NCBI RefSeq assembly: GCF_014191715.1
Contig: NZ_JACHWY010000001.1
Coordinates: forward strand, 1,674,001 to 1,738,000
DNA length: 64,000 bases
Reading direction: 5' to 3'
Source: Litorivivens lipolytica
GTDB taxonomy: Bacteria > Pseudomonadota > Gammaproteobacteria > Pseudomonadales > Spongiibacteraceae
Each line of letters opens with the position of its first letter. Position 1 is the stretch's first letter. Both the position numbers and the translations under genes were made by a program. Shown here piece after piece: positions 8,417-18,014 of the stretch. The notes under the pieces were generated by a model that was given only the letters and a program-made list of their open reading frames with translations, was not told the DNA's origin and made no database searches.

Positions 8417-9199
8417 CTAGCCAGCATACTTTCGCTCAAATTTAACCCTTAACCTATATGATTCTAACTCCAGCCACTGCAGGAGGCGTTTTTCACGCTT
8501 AAAAATCACTTTCAACGGAAGCTCAAAATAACACGAAAGAAACAGTAATCTCTCCCGATCCGTTAGGCCCGCTGCCCACGCAGAAAAATACAAGCTAGCC
8601 AAATCTTTTGCACGCCACCTAGCCGGCACTTGAGAGCGAATCTGAGCGCGATGAAGGTCGATAAGTGATATTTTAATTCCCCCCTTTTCCAAGCATGCAG
8701 TATCAAGCAAAAAATGACATAGATAGAGGTCCCTATGGTTCATTCCAACCGAGTGCATGATTGATGTCATTTTCGCAACCTTCCTAATTATCCCCCGCCT
8801 TAACCTGGTATCTGCGGCCCTATCGCTCCCTATAAAGTCCTCTAGACTCAGTGTGGGTTTTAACTCCTCAGTGATCAGAAAAGACTCAATCGCCGCAGGG
8901 TTCACTCCCCTAACACCGAATGCCGCCAACGTCATAGTATCTACGCCAGCTTGCGATAAAACCTCAATAGCTCGTCTCTCGTCCTGGGCACAGATAACTG
9001 GCCTTTTAAGCAGGCAGATGTTCTTTAGTATCTCCCTCCAACCTACGCCCGAGTGATATTTCAGAAAATAGCTTTTACCACAGTACTCAAACCGCAAGGT
9101 CTTCCGACCAGGCAAGTCTCGAAAAACCCTCCCTTCCCTAGAAGCTGCGAAATTAAAAGCCTCCTCGGGAGCGGAACCCACATTTAGACTTCCAGACAC
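8417..9199 (-). CDS. waaP: WaaP-family LPS heptose kinase
   Basis: Kinase-fold protein that probably phosphorylates heptose I of the LPS inner core on the cytoplasmic face. The catalytic loop MNHRDLYLCHFLL (Asp157) is almost that of enterobacterial WaaP, followed by the metal-binding SLIDLHRAQIR (Asp181) and an N-terminal GRKTLRFEYCGKSYFLKYH strand pair with the ATP lysine. A GTG at 9199 preceded by GAGGGGG gives 260 residues, close to the usual 265. An in-frame TTG at 9310 would add 37 residues lacking family similarity. Unlike in Pseudomonas, the gene is not next to waaG but about 13 kb away, inside an A+T-richer block. It could act on a heptose other than HepI. Confidence 0.88.
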   Translation of the reverse strand: MSGSLNVGSAPEEAFNFAASREGRVFRDLPGRKTLRFEYCGKSYFLKYHSGVGWREILKNICLLKRPVICAQDERRAIEVLSQAGVDTMTLAAFGVRGVNPAAIESFLITEELKPTLSLEDFIGSDRAADTRLRRGIIRKVAKMTSIMHSVGMNHRDLYLCHFLLDTACLEKGGIKISLIDLHRAQIRSQVPARWRAKDLASLYFSAWAAGLTDRERLLFLSCYFELPLKVIFKREKRLLQWLELESYRLRVKFERKYAG

Positions 9200-9427
9200 A
9201 ACCAACGGCACCCCCTCTGGAGGCGTTCCAAAAAGGCATATATTTACTCGATCTAGAAAGTGTAGAAGTGGGTTCAATTCATCCTCACAACACGGCCAAA
9301 AACATCTCAAAACCCAGACTTTGTCAGCAGAGCGAGGCGCAATTCTGCAAGTTTTGTATTAACATACGCCCAACTAAATCCTTGAACCAAATTGCGGAGC
9401 ACCGACTCCAAACCAGAAGGCCCGGAC

Positions 9428-10123
9428 ATGGACACTAGCGAATTTCTCGAAAAAGCTTGGGCAAACGAAGGCCCCAAAATAATTAGCGGATTTTCTCGCC
9501 CATTATACCATAACTTAATGGGCCTGCTGCACGGCTACCGCTACAATAAACGCGACTACGGCGGCATGATTCGCCACACAGAAGCTGCCATGTTGAAAAA
9601 GTGGGCATCCAGCATCCGCCGCGGTGGAACAGCGGTAGAGATTGGATGTTATGGAGGGCTCTCCACCAGCTACCTTCTATCAGGCCTGCGCTCCGTCGGT
9701 GGAAAAGTATATGCTATAGACCCTTTCAACTCCGACCTAGACAAGCAAGCAGAGCTCACGGACGACTGCGTCCCACTCGAAAACAAGCCGACCAAAAAAA
9801 TTGTGGAGCAGCGCCTAAACAAGAATGGCTTTGAAGGCTTATTTGAGCTTATCGAAGGGTATTCACAGGAGGTTGCCAGCAACTGGAACCCGGATATCAA
9901 AATCGACTTCCTCTGGATTGATGGAAATCATGACCAAGCGTACCTAGATTTCAAGTCCTTTGAGCCATACCTTGCCCCCGGAGCGAGAGTAGCGGTACAT
10001 GATGCACACCCACGATACGGCTACGACGCCGTGGTTCGAGACACCAAAAAGATCTTTGCAGAAAGAAAATGGGCCTCTATGGAACACGTTAAAAGCATCA
10101 TTTCCGGCGTACTAGCAGATTAA
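9428..10123 (+). CDS. class I SAM-dependent methyltransferase (Methyltransf_24-like)
   Basis: A 231-residue protein from the ATG at 9428, which has AGAAGG about eight bases upstream. Motif I reads VEIGCYGGLSTSYLL, the acidic strand end is VYAIDPFNSD, and IDFLWIDGNHDQAYLDFKS is typical of the group of sugar-cluster methyltransferases that includes cephalosporin-hydroxylase-like and rhamnosyl O-methyltransferases. It opens a rightward run with the 3-amino-sugar genes fdtA and fdtB and a GT2 transferase. O-methylation of a surface sugar is the contextual guess; the acceptor is unknown. Confidence 0.78.
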   Translation: MDTSEFLEKAWANEGPKIISGFSRPLYHNLMGLLHGYRYNKRDYGGMIRHTEAAMLKKWASSIRRGGTAVEIGCYGGLSTSYLLSGLRSVGGKVYAIDPFNSDLDKQAELTDDCVPLENKPTKKIVEQRLNKNGFEGLFELIEGYSQEVASNWNPDIKIDFLWIDGNHDQAYLDFKSFEPYLAPGARVAVHDAHPRYGYDAVVRDTKKIFAERKWASMEHVKSIISGVLAD

Positions 10124-10165
10124 ACCAGAAGAACGGAACGACAAGGTCGACCCCGAGAGCTATAA

Positions 10166-10573
10166 ATGAGCCTTAAAAACTGTAGACTTATCGAGCTTCC
10201 CAAAATCCAAGATCACCGAGGAAACCTGACGTTTATCGAAGAAAATCGCCACATCCCTTTCGATATCTCTAGAACCTATTACCTCTACGACGTCCCTGGA
10301 GGAGGAAACCGCGGAGGCCATGCACACAAAGCCCTAGAACAGCTCATTATTGCAGTCGCAGGAAGCTTCGATGTTCAGCTTGATGATGGCTCAAAAAGGC
10401 GCACGATTACGCTGAATAGGCCTTACCAAGGCCTATACATATGTCCTATGATCTGGCGCGAACTCGACAATTTCTCCTCGGGCTCAGTCTGTCTAGTACT
10501 TGCCTCAAACCTGTACGATGAAGACGATTATTATCGAGACTACGATAAATTCTTGACGGACTCCCAAAAGTAA
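10166..10573 (+). CDS. fdtA: dTDP-4-oxo-6-deoxyglucose 3,4-ketoisomerase (FdtA/QdtA type)
   Basis: A 135-residue single cupin of the WxcM-like sugar 3,4-ketoisomerase family. The [14 protein letters not shown] segment carries the His52/His54 pair that forms the active site in FdtA and QdtA. It would convert the RmlB product dTDP-4-keto-6-deoxyglucose to the 3-keto isomer. Its TAA stop shares a base with the ATG of the aminotransferase (TAATG), so the two steps are coupled. Sequence alone does not decide whether the product has the galacto (FdtA) or gluco (QdtA) configuration, so the symbol is given for the family. RmlB is encoded 4 kb away on the other strand. Confidence 0.85.
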   Translation: MSLKNCRLIELPKIQDHRGNLTFIEENRHIPFDISRTYYLYDVPGGGNRGGHAHKALEQLIIAVAGSFDVQLDDGSKRRTITLNRPYQGLYICPMIWRELDNFSSGSVCLVLASNLYDEDDYYRDYDKFLTDSQK

Positions 10574-11673
10574 TGACTAAAGTTCGCTTCTTCGATTTCG
10601 ACGCCTTCCACCAACCAATCCTTCAAGATATAGAAGATGCAGCAATCCAAGTTATCCGTTCGAATCATTATGTCGGAGGAGAAACACTTGATAAATTTGA
10701 GGACGAATTCGCTGAGTACGTCGAGTCCTCATACGCCGTAGGCGTTTCAAGCGGCTTAAGCGCCATTCACCTGGCACTACTTGCTTCGAATATAGGTCCT
10801 GGTGACGAAGTAATCGTACCTTCAAATACGTTTATAGCAACCTGGCTGGCTGTCTCTCACTGTGGCGCGACGCCTGTACCCGTTGAGCCAGACAGTCTCA
10901 ATCACTTAGTAGACCCCGCCCAGATCGCCAACAAACTTACTTCCAACACAAAGGCTATTATCCCTGTACACCTGTACGGACAAACAGCCGATCTGGACCC
11001 GATCATCGAACTCGCCAAAGCTCACAACCTGGTAGTGATAGAAGATGCTGCACAAGCACATGGTGCTTATTACAAAGGGCGAAAGATAGGCGGAATTAGT
11101 CACATGACGGCCTGGAGTTTCTACCCTGGAAAAAACCTTGGAGCTTTAGGCGATGCAGGCGCCGTCACTACTAACTCACTAGAGTTGAGAGATCGCCTAG
11201 TCTCACTGCGGAACTATGGATCCACAAAACGATACGTAAATGACTCCATTGGCTACAACTGCCGCCTAGACCCAATACAAGCGGCCATACTATCAGTCAA
11301 ACTCAAACATTTAGACACATGGAATACCCAGCGCCAGAACAATGCAGACTATTACAGTAGGCATATAACAAACAAAAGCTGCCAACTTCCAACCACTCCA
11401 ATATGGTCAACACCCGTCTGGCATCAGTATGTTATTCGGTGCAATCATCGGAATGAACTGCAATTCTGGCTCGCAAAGCATGAGATCGAAACACTGATTC
11501 ACTACCCTATCCCCCCCCACAAACAGCTAGCTTACCGCCATCAATCCTTTAGCGGGCTTGAGACAGCAGAACAACTGTCAAATCAAGTTCTCAGTCTTCC
11601 GATCTACCCAGGAATGACAACCAAACAACTCGAATCCGTGGTGAATGCCATAAATGCTTTTTCACCTAGTTAG
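10573..11673 (+). CDS. fdtB: dTDP-3-keto-6-deoxyhexose 3-aminotransferase (FdtB/QdtB type)
   Basis: A 366-residue DegT/DnrJ/EryC1 PLP enzyme. GLSAIHLAL binds the phosphate, EDAAQAHGA contributes the ring-stacking aspartate (Asp158), and [16 protein letters not shown] contains the Schiff-base lysine (Lys187). Length equals FdtB. It starts on the last base of the ketoisomerase stop and would aminate the 3-keto sugar to dTDP-3-amino-3,6-dideoxyhexose (Fuc3N or Qui3N). The usual next enzyme, a left-handed beta-helix N-acetyltransferase (FdtC/QdtC), is absent here. The GNAT at 5470-6024 is the only sugar N-acyltransferase candidate nearby. Confidence 0.88.
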   Translation: MTKVRFFDFDAFHQPILQDIEDAAIQVIRSNHYVGGETLDKFEDEFAEYVESSYAVGVSSGLSAIHLALLASNIGPGDEVIVPSNTFIATWLAVSHCGATPVPVEPDSLNHLVDPAQIANKLTSNTKAIIPVHLYGQTADLDPIIELAKAHNLVVIEDAAQAHGAYYKGRKIGGISHMTAWSFYPGKNLGALGDAGAVTTNSLELRDRLVSLRNYGSTKRYVNDSIGYNCRLDPIQAAILSVKLKHLDTWNTQRQNNADYYSRHITNKSCQLPTTPIWSTPVWHQYVIRCNHRNELQFWLAKHEIETLIHYPIPPHKQLAYRHQSFSGLETAEQLSNQVLSLPIYPGMTTKQLESVVNAINAFSPS

Positions 11674-11690
11674 CCCATAGGTTATACCGT

Positions 11691-12614
11691 ATGAAGCCTA
11701 GAAATATCCCCGCCAGCTTAATTCTCTTTGCATACAACCAAGAAGACTACATCGAAAGTGCTGTACATTCAGCACTATCTCAAAACTATGAACCACTCGA
11801 AATCCTCATAAGCGACGACTGCTCTTCCGACAAGACTTTTTCTCTGATCGAGAAAATTACAAAAGACTATTCGGGCAGACACTCCGTAAAAATAAATCGA
11901 AATGAACAAAACCTCGGACTGATCGAGCACATAAATAAAGCCTTCAGCATGGTCACTGGTGAAATCATTGCAGTTGCAGCCGGCGATGACATTAGCCTAC
12001 CAGACCGAGTTAATCAGATTGTCGAGGCGTACCTACAAAACAATGAAAGACCGACCTTGGTACATAGCAGCGCAATCCAGATAGACCACCAAGACATTGA
12101 AGCCGGCGAAATAAAACCAGAATGGGGAATCAGTGAGCCTCAAATAGCACATTCAGCCCTTTCCCCTGCACTTTACATAGGTGCTACCGCAGCGTACTCG
12201 AGATCACTACTTGCCTTATTCCCCCCCATACAGAACAAAAGGACCTACGAAGACTTGGTATGGGGATTCCGCTCAGCTCTAGTCAAGGCAGTGGTTTACA
12301 TCGACAAACCACTAGTAAAATACAGAACAAACGTAGGTATCTCATGGAAACTACATGAAGGTAAGAGCCCACAAGAAAAAAAGGCGTCCAGATTAAATAA
12401 ACTAAGGCTTTATAGAGAGGTCTTGAAACAGAGAGTTTGCGACTCTCAAAGTATTGATTACCCGAATAAGGCAACAATTGAAAAGAAACTCCACCGGGAA
12501 ATGCTAAAGACAAGCATCCAGATCAGCTTATTAGAGACCCCTCTAAAGTCTCTAATCTATTTGGCGATACATCCAAGAATCTACCTACGCCAAAGGAAAA
12601 AGCTGACTTCATAG
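11691..12614 (+). CDS. GT2-family glycosyltransferase
   Basis: A 307-residue GT-A transferase. The N-terminal strand is ASLILFAYNQEDYIESAVHSAL, then LISDDCSSDKT and the metal-binding region AVAAGDDISLPDR. The last 80 residues are basic and could hold it at the membrane surface. It follows fdtB by 17 bases in the same direction, so transfer of the 3-amino sugar is a reasonable guess. The gene is markedly A+T-rich compared with the LPS-core genes. It converges on the RgpF gene with no recognisable terminator in the 27-base gap. Confidence 0.85.
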   Translation: MKPRNIPASLILFAYNQEDYIESAVHSALSQNYEPLEILISDDCSSDKTFSLIEKITKDYSGRHSVKINRNEQNLGLIEHINKAFSMVTGEIIAVAAGDDISLPDRVNQIVEAYLQNNERPTLVHSSAIQIDHQDIEAGEIKPEWGISEPQIAHSALSPALYIGATAAYSRSLLALFPPIQNKRTYEDLVWGFRSALVKAVVYIDKPLVKYRTNVGISWKLHEGKSPQEKKASRLNKLRLYREVLKQRVCDSQSIDYPNKATIEKKLHREMLKTSIQISLLETPLKSLIYLAIHPRIYLRQRKKLTS

Positions 12615-12641
12615 ACAACAGGTTGACTAAAACAATGCTCG

Positions 12642-13469
12642 TCACTTCAGGTAATCCTGAATATCATCATACACTGGAAACCTCTCCAGATACCTATGAA
12701 TGCGCCCCAAGTTCATGCCTAAAGGATTGTCTCTCAGCAACTGAACCTTTACAAAAGGGACACCTGACTCGATAAGACTTCTCCAATGGCTAAGCGAAGG
12801 ATTCCCAACATCGCCTCGAAGCGCCCGCTTTGAGAGCTGAAAGTAACCTCGTCCTTTATTCTTCCCGTTGCGGAACACTGCCAATAAGCGCTGCCAGCCT
12901 CTCAACTCTTTAACATCGTAATATGCGCCAATCCTCCAGTGTTCAGCCAACAGCATATGACTCAAACCTACCTCATACTTCCTTACGATGCTGCTCTTGC
13001 AGTCCTCTTGCACAACACTCGATAAGAATCGAGCCAGCACTCCATCTTTAATCAAGCGACTACTAAAGCAAAGAAAATAACTTTGCAAGTGATATCCAAG
13101 CTGCATCGAACTACTCAAGCCTGCACAGTCCAACCCCGACTCGTCCAGCCAACCAAATATACGATCCATACTGTAGAGAGGCCCAAAAACACTATCATTC
13201 ATTAGAATCACCTGATCGTATTGATCAGGCTTATCCAACACGCCTAATGCCACATGCCAACTTTTGAAGTCGTATCCCACATTCTCTCTTGAAATAGCCA
13301 AATCACAGAACGGTCTTACACTAGACAAATCAATACTCTTCCCTGAAGCGGACACGAAAATTATCGTCTCAGCATAATGTGTCAATTCGCGAATCAAGCG
13401 GAGAACATGAGAGCCAACAACTCCATCTCGAGAATAGCTCGCAAAAAGAATGGCTCGTCTAGTCATCAT
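12642..13469 (-). CDS. RgpF-family rhamnan synthesis protein
   Basis: A 275-residue protein of the rhamnan synthesis F family (RgpF). Diagnostic segments are AILFASYSRDGVVGSHVL at the N-terminus, ENVGYDFKSWHVAL and YDQVILMNDSVFGPL; the NDS motif replaces the DXD-type site of ordinary transferases. RgpF proteins are linked to rhamnose transfer in streptococcal rhamnan synthesis and are common in Gram-negative O-antigen clusters. It is the last gene of the leftward rmlACDB-GT2 unit, which would supply dTDP-L-rhamnose. The role as rhamnosyltransferase is inferred from family and context. Confidence 0.85.
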   Translation of the reverse strand: MMTRRAILFASYSRDGVVGSHVLRLIRELTHYAETIIFVSASGKSIDLSSVRPFCDLAISRENVGYDFKSWHVALGVLDKPDQYDQVILMNDSVFGPLYSMDRIFGWLDESGLDCAGLSSSMQLGYHLQSYFLCFSSRLIKDGVLARFLSSVVQEDCKSSIVRKYEVGLSHMLLAEHWRIGAYYDVKELRGWQRLLAVFRNGKNKGRGYFQLSKRALRGDVGNPSLSHWRSLIESGVPFVKVQLLRDNPLGMNLGRIHRYLERFPVYDDIQDYLK

Positions 13470-13523
13470 TCAACACCAAACCAGCACAAACTAAAAAAAC
13501 CAGAGAGCAAATGCACCCACCCA

Positions 13524-14492
13524 TCAATATCTGCAAAGCCTATAGAGACGCTTGAGCCAAACGCTCTTTCGAGAAGAAAAGTAAAACAAAGAACGAGCGA
13601 TCGGCAGCAACAAGATAAATAATTTTAGGTCAAAAGTTTGCCTAGCAGGCCCCTCAAGGAACTTATTATCGAGGTGCCTTTCTATGGCATGGAACCTACT
13701 TCTATCTTTGGACCTAAGGGACACAGAGCCACAACTACGACTAAGGAGCTTCGAGGTTTCTCGTAGCATTACCAATTTTTTCCTATTTCGCGAAGTGTCT
13801 CTTCTACTAACTTTTTTTGCCACTATCTGGTTATTGGAGTTACTCTCGTGCTGCCTATGAAGCACCAATTCCCGATCAACATACGCGATACCATTTTCCG
13901 ATGCCGCGACCAGCGCAATCTGTTGGTCATACATCGGAACATCAGCAAAGGGAAGCACACTGGCTAAGAGCTCACGCCTGAACAACATTGCATGTCCAGA
14001 TACGCAGTTGTCCATCATTAGAGCTTTGTAGTTTGTTCCTATATCCAAGTCTGCACCGCCAATAAACTGGCTCATCGTGATACCAATTGGATGCCCCACT
14101 TCATCGATCAATGCGCTATCACAGTATGAGGCAGAGAAGCCCTGAATATAGGAGTTTAATATCGACAATTTCTCGGTGTGCCATATGTCATCTTGGTCAC
14201 AAATCGCTATTATCTGACCTCTAGCCTTTGACAGACCATTACTTAAATTTCCGTGTATCCCCCTACGCCCTTCGTTGGGATAAACACGGACATTTTCGTT
14301 CTCCGCAGCATACTGATTAACAATCTCTAACGTCTCATCATTGGAGCCATCGTCTGATATCACAACTTCTATATTAGGGTAATCCTGCGAGAGCACACTC
14401 CTGATCTGTTCACCTATGTAGCGCGCACCATTGTACGAGATGAGGACTACGCTAATTAGCGGATTCTTATTTTCATCCACTGCCTCTATCAT
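13524..14492 (-). CDS. GT2-family glycosyltransferase, candidate rhamnosyltransferase
   Basis: A 322-residue GT-A enzyme. It has ISVVLISYNGARYIGEQIRSVL at the N-terminus, EVVISDDGSNDETLEI, and the CDQDDIWHTEK metal-binding and acceptor region typical of the rhamnosyltransferase-like subgroup of GT2. The segment FRRELLASVLPFADVPMYDQ is also usual for that subgroup. It lies 24 bases after rmlB in the same direction, which supports dTDP-L-rhamnose as donor. The C-terminal ~60 residues are strongly basic. Base composition is clearly lower in G+C than in rmlACDB. Confidence 0.87.
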   Translation of the reverse strand: MIEAVDENKNPLISVVLISYNGARYIGEQIRSVLSQDYPNIEVVISDDGSNDETLEIVNQYAAENENVRVYPNEGRRGIHGNLSNGLSKARGQIIAICDQDDIWHTEKLSILNSYIQGFSASYCDSALIDEVGHPIGITMSQFIGGADLDIGTNYKALMMDNCVSGHAMLFRRELLASVLPFADVPMYDQQIALVAASENGIAYVDRELVLHRQHESNSNNQIVAKKVSRRDTSRNRKKLVMLRETSKLLSRSCGSVSLRSKDRSRFHAIERHLDNKFLEGPARQTFDLKLFILLLPIARSLFYFSSRKSVWLKRLYRLCRY

Positions 14493-14516
14493 AGATATTC
14501 CCTTCTCTATTAAATT

Positions 14517-15578
14517 CTACGCTACAAGTTTAATCCACCATCTCTCATTCTCAAGATACCAATTGATCGTAGCCTGTATACCCTCTTCGAACTGAAATGC
14601 CGGCACATAGCCCAATTCACTGGTAGTTTTTCCACAGTCGATCGCATAACGTCGATCATGCCCTGCCCGGTCTGCCACGAAGGCAATGCTGTCGACGCTC
14701 TTCTTGCCCTTCGATGCTGGAGCGTCCGGATAGCGCGCTTGTAGACTCGGATCCTGCTCAAATGCCGCATCCAGTTTTTCACAAAGCACCCGAATCAGCT
14801 CAAGATTATCCCACTCGTTATTCCCACCGATATTGTAAACCTCACCAGGAACACCTTTCTCAAGTACGGCTTCAATACCTCGAGCATGATCTTCAACATA
14901 GAGCCAATCACGAATGTTTTTACCGTCGCCGTAAATTGGAATCTGCTTGCCACGTAGAAGATTGGTAATCGCCAGCGGGATCAGCTTTTCGGGAAAATGA
15001 TAGGGGCCGTAATTGTTGGAGCAATTACTGGTTGTCACGTCCAAACCATAGGTATGGTGATACGCACGAACCAAATGGTCTGAGGCAGCCTTGCTAGCCG
15101 AATACGGTGAGTTTGGCTGGTATTGGTTTTCTTCAGTAAACGCCGGATCATCGGGCAGCAGCGAACCATATACCTCATCTGTACTCACATGATGAAATCG
15201 ATGGGGCATGCCATCACCGGCCAACCAGACACTGCGCGCGGCTTTCAACAGGGAATGCGTCCCCAACACGTTCGTCTCGATAAAGGCATCTGGCCCTGTG
15301 ATCGAGCGATCAACATGACTCTCAGCAGCAAAATGAACAATCGTATCGAGTTGTCTATCACGCAACAGGCTTTCCACTAACGCCGTGTCGTTGATATCGC
15401 CATGTACAAAAGTAAAGCGTGGATTATCTTCCACAGACGCCAGACTGGCGCGATTACCGGCGTAAGTCAGCGCATCCAGCACGACTACTTCGTCGCCGGG
15501 GTGCTGCTTCAACCAGTAGTGAACGAAGTTGCAGCCAATAAAACCGGCACCACCGGTTACCAATAATTTTCGTAACAT
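14517..15578 (-). CDS. rmlB: dTDP-glucose 4,6-dehydratase
   Basis: A 353-residue extended SDR that oxidises and dehydrates dTDP-glucose to dTDP-4-keto-6-deoxyglucose. The NAD loop TGGAGFIG, the THE-motif equivalent HVSTDEVYG and the catalytic YSASK are all intact, and the length matches the family. It is the fourth gene of rmlACDB, 33 bases after rmlD. Its product feeds both L-rhamnose synthesis and the FdtA/FdtB branch encoded 3-5 kb to the left, so this is the branch-point enzyme of the region. Confidence 0.97.
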   Translation of the reverse strand: MLRKLLVTGGAGFIGCNFVHYWLKQHPGDEVVVLDALTYAGNRASLASVEDNPRFTFVHGDINDTALVESLLRDRQLDTIVHFAAESHVDRSITGPDAFIETNVLGTHSLLKAARSVWLAGDGMPHRFHHVSTDEVYGSLLPDDPAFTEENQYQPNSPYSASKAASDHLVRAYHHTYGLDVTTSNCSNNYGPYHFPEKLIPLAITNLLRGKQIPIYGDGKNIRDWLYVEDHARGIEAVLEKGVPGEVYNIGGNNEWDNLELIRVLCEKLDAAFEQDPSLQARYPDAPASKGKKSVDSIAFVADRAGHDRRYAIDCGKTTSELGYVPAFQFEEGIQATINWYLENERWWIKLVA

Positions 15579-15611
15579 TAATCTAATCTACCGTCTTTAA
15601 ATTCAATCATC

Positions 15612-16469
15612 TTATTTGAGCTTGCGGACCTGCTCACGCAACGCGACCTGCCAATGCACAGCTGGCCACTCTATGGCCGTAAGCAGTTCACGCGAATCGA
15701 GCACACTAAACGCTGGTCGCTTTGCAGGTGTGGGGTAATCGGAAGTAAGTATTGGCTTTACTTCAACCGCTCTCGATAGCAAGCCTGCCTCGCGAGCCTC
15801 ATGATAAATTGCACTTGCAAAGTCATACCACGAGGCAACACCCGCGTCGGTGTAATGCCAAATACCCGACAGCTGTTTATCTAGCACTCGCCACAATACA
15901 TTGGCCAAATTGTCAGCCGAAGTCGGTGCACCAATCTGATCGCTAACGACACCCAGCTCATCCCGCTCAGCCATCAAACGCAGCATCGTCGACATAAAAT
16001 TCGCAGCACCGGCTCGGTATACCCACGCGGTACGTACTATCGCCGACTGGGGGTAAATCGTAAGTATCGCTTCCTCACCCTGCCGCTTGGTTTTACCGTA
16101 AACCCCCAGTGGATTACATATATCTTCGGGCAGATACGCTGACGTCTTGTCACCCCCAAACACAAAGTCCGTCGAGACATGAACAAAAGGGATGGCCAAA
16201 GTCTTAGCTGTTTCAGCCATTTTTTCTACGGCATCAACATTCAGCTTTCTCGCCTGCTCGGCTTCAGATTCAGCCTTGTCCACCGCGGTATAGGCGCTGG
16301 CATTGATTATTGCGTCTGGCCCGTAATCGCTCAGAACGGGGGTAATGTTTTCTGTTTTCGACAGATCCAAGTCAGCCCGCCCCCAGGCGGCCGCCTCTAT
16401 TCCTTCAGGGCAGCTTTCCAGCAAGGCCTGCGCCAGTTGACCGCTGCGCCCCAGTATCAACACGCGCAT
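15612..16469 (-). CDS. rmlD: dTDP-4-dehydrorhamnose reductase
   Basis: A 285-residue reductive SDR for the last step of dTDP-L-rhamnose synthesis. The cofactor loop reads GRSGQLAQAL, a slight variant of the usual GxxGQLG. HVSTDFVFGG and the YGKTK catalytic pair are present, with a C-terminal rhamnose-type region (KPILTSDYPTPAKRPAFSVL). The start shares a base with the rmlC stop (TGATG), so translation is coupled. Length and order rmlA-C-D-B are usual for gammaproteobacteria. Confidence 0.95.
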   Translation of the reverse strand: MRVLILGRSGQLAQALLESCPEGIEAAAWGRADLDLSKTENITPVLSDYGPDAIINASAYTAVDKAESEAEQARKLNVDAVEKMAETAKTLAIPFVHVSTDFVFGGDKTSAYLPEDICNPLGVYGKTKRQGEEAILTIYPQSAIVRTAWVYRAGAANFMSTMLRLMAERDELGVVSDQIGAPTSADNLANVLWRVLDKQLSGIWHYTDAGVASWYDFASAIYHEAREAGLLSRAVEVKPILTSDYPTPAKRPAFSVLDSRELLTAIEWPAVHWQVALREQVRKLK

Positions 16470-17017
16470 CAGTCAAAGGCCTCTGCGTCCACGAACGGCA
16501 CGCCTTGAGCATCCTTGGCTGATAGCTCAGGTTCCCCCGTATCCACCAGAGGCCACTCAATACCCACCTGCTTGTCGCTCCATAACAGACTGCGCTCGTG
16601 TTCAGGTGCATAATAGTCCGTGCATTTGTAGTGAAAATCTGCCGATTCAGACATCACATAAAATCCGTGGGCAAAGCCCGGTGGCACCCAAAACTGACGA
16701 TGATTCTGGCCACTCAGCACTACACCGTACCACTGACCAAAAGTCGGGGATGAACGACGCATATCAACGGCCACATCAAACACTTCACCATGCGTCACCC
16801 GCACCAACTTCCCTTGCGGTTGTTTAATTTGGTAGTGCAGGCCGCGCAACACGCCCTGACGTGATCGGCTGTGGTTATCCTGCACAAACTCGCCTTCTAC
16901 GCCCGCCTCGCGGTAGCGCTCCGCCTGCCAGGTTTCACAGAAAAAGCCGCGCTCGTCGCCAAAGACTTTCGGCTCGATGACAAGGAGGCCTTCAATTTGC
17001 GTCGTCTGTACCTTCAT
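16469..17017 (-). CDS. rmlC: dTDP-4-dehydrorhamnose 3,5-epimerase
   Basis: A 182-residue cupin epimerase. The catalytic His lies in [18 protein letters not shown], followed by [26 protein letters not shown] and the Tyr-containing [14 protein letters not shown]. All are standard for RmlC. It overlaps rmlA by four bases (ATGA) upstream and rmlD by one base downstream. It acts in the cytoplasm between RmlB and RmlD. Confidence 0.96.
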   Translation of the reverse strand: MKVQTTQIEGLLVIEPKVFGDERGFFCETWQAERYREAGVEGEFVQDNHSRSRQGVLRGLHYQIKQPQGKLVRVTHGEVFDVAVDMRRSSPTFGQWYGVVLSGQNHRQFWVPPGFAHGFYVMSESADFHYKCTDYYAPEHERSLLWSDKQVGIEWPLVDTGEPELSAKDAQGVPFVDAEAFD

Positions 17018-17895
17018 TGGGGCGTTCCCGGCTGTACGATTTTCTTGAGATAAGCGCCGTAACCGCTTTTCTCGGTTTCTCGGGCAATTTCAAGCAAGTT
17101 TTCAGTTGTTATATAGCCTTTGCGCCAGGCAATTTCTTCTGGGCAGCAGACTTTCAAACCCTGCCGGGCTTCGACCACACGTACAAAGTTGGCCGCATCC
17201 AGCAGGGACTCATGGGTCCCTGTATCCAGCCAAGCCGTTCCGCGGGGCATAAAATTCACCCGGAGGCTGCCTTGACTGAGGTAGACATTGTTAACGTCGG
17301 TGATTTCCAGCTCGCCACGAGACGAAGGCTTGATATTTCGCGCAATATCCACCACCTGATTGTCGTAAAAATAGAGTCCAGTGACGGCGTAGTTTGATTT
17401 AGGGCTTTTCGGCTTTTCTTCAATGCTGGTGACATTGCCCTGCTCATCGCAGGCGACCACGCCGTAGCGCTCAGGATCATCCACATAATAACCAAAGACT
17501 TCAGCGCCCTGCTCCAGCTTGCTGGCGGCCTCCAGCTGGGTGCCAAAACCACTGCCATAGAAGATATTATCGCCAAGCACCAGCGATACGCTGTCGCTAC
17601 CGATAAATTCTTCACCAATGATGAAGGCCTGAGCCAGCCCGTCCGGACTGGGCTGAACGGCATACTGCAGACTGATACCCCACTGACTACCATCTCCCAA
17701 CAAATGCTGAAAGTGGGGCGCATCCTGAGGTGTGGTGATAATCAGAATATCGCGGATTCCCGCCAACATCAGTGTCGACAGGGGGTAGAAAATCATCGGC
17801 TTGTCGTAAACCGGCATCAGCTGCTTGCTGACGGCCTTGGTCAGAGGGTAGAGGCGGGTACCGCTGCCGCCTGCTAGGATAATACCTTTTCTCAT
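17014..17895 (-). CDS. rmlA: glucose-1-phosphate thymidylyltransferase
   Basis: A 293-residue nucleotidyltransferase making dTDP-glucose. The signature [19 protein letters not shown] is at the N-terminus, [18 protein letters not shown] follows, and [10 protein letters not shown] holds the metal-binding aspartate. It is the first gene of the leftward rmlACDB-GT2-RgpF operon. The 119-base gap to the divergent GT2 gene at 18015 must carry its promoter; a GATAAT box about 45 bases upstream is the best -10 candidate, without a good -35. Confidence 0.97.
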   Translation of the reverse strand: MRKGIILAGGSGTRLYPLTKAVSKQLMPVYDKPMIFYPLSTLMLAGIRDILIITTPQDAPHFQHLLGDGSQWGISLQYAVQPSPDGLAQAFIIGEEFIGSDSVSLVLGDNIFYGSGFGTQLEAASKLEQGAEVFGYYVDDPERYGVVACDEQGNVTSIEEKPKSPKSNYAVTGLYFYDNQVVDIARNIKPSSRGELEITDVNNVYLSQGSLRVNFMPRGTAWLDTGTHESLLDAANFVRVVEARQGLKVCCPEEIAWRKGYITTENLLEIARETEKSGYGAYLKKIVQPGTPQ

Positions 17896-18014
17896 TGTGC
17901 TGAAATTGGGCCTGAAAAATTAAGCCCGGGATTATCTCACTTTATGGGCCGAAGTAGCACCCCGCCGCGCTCATGCCGTAGAATTCCGGCTCACCCTCAG
18001 CAAAGACAGCCCCT

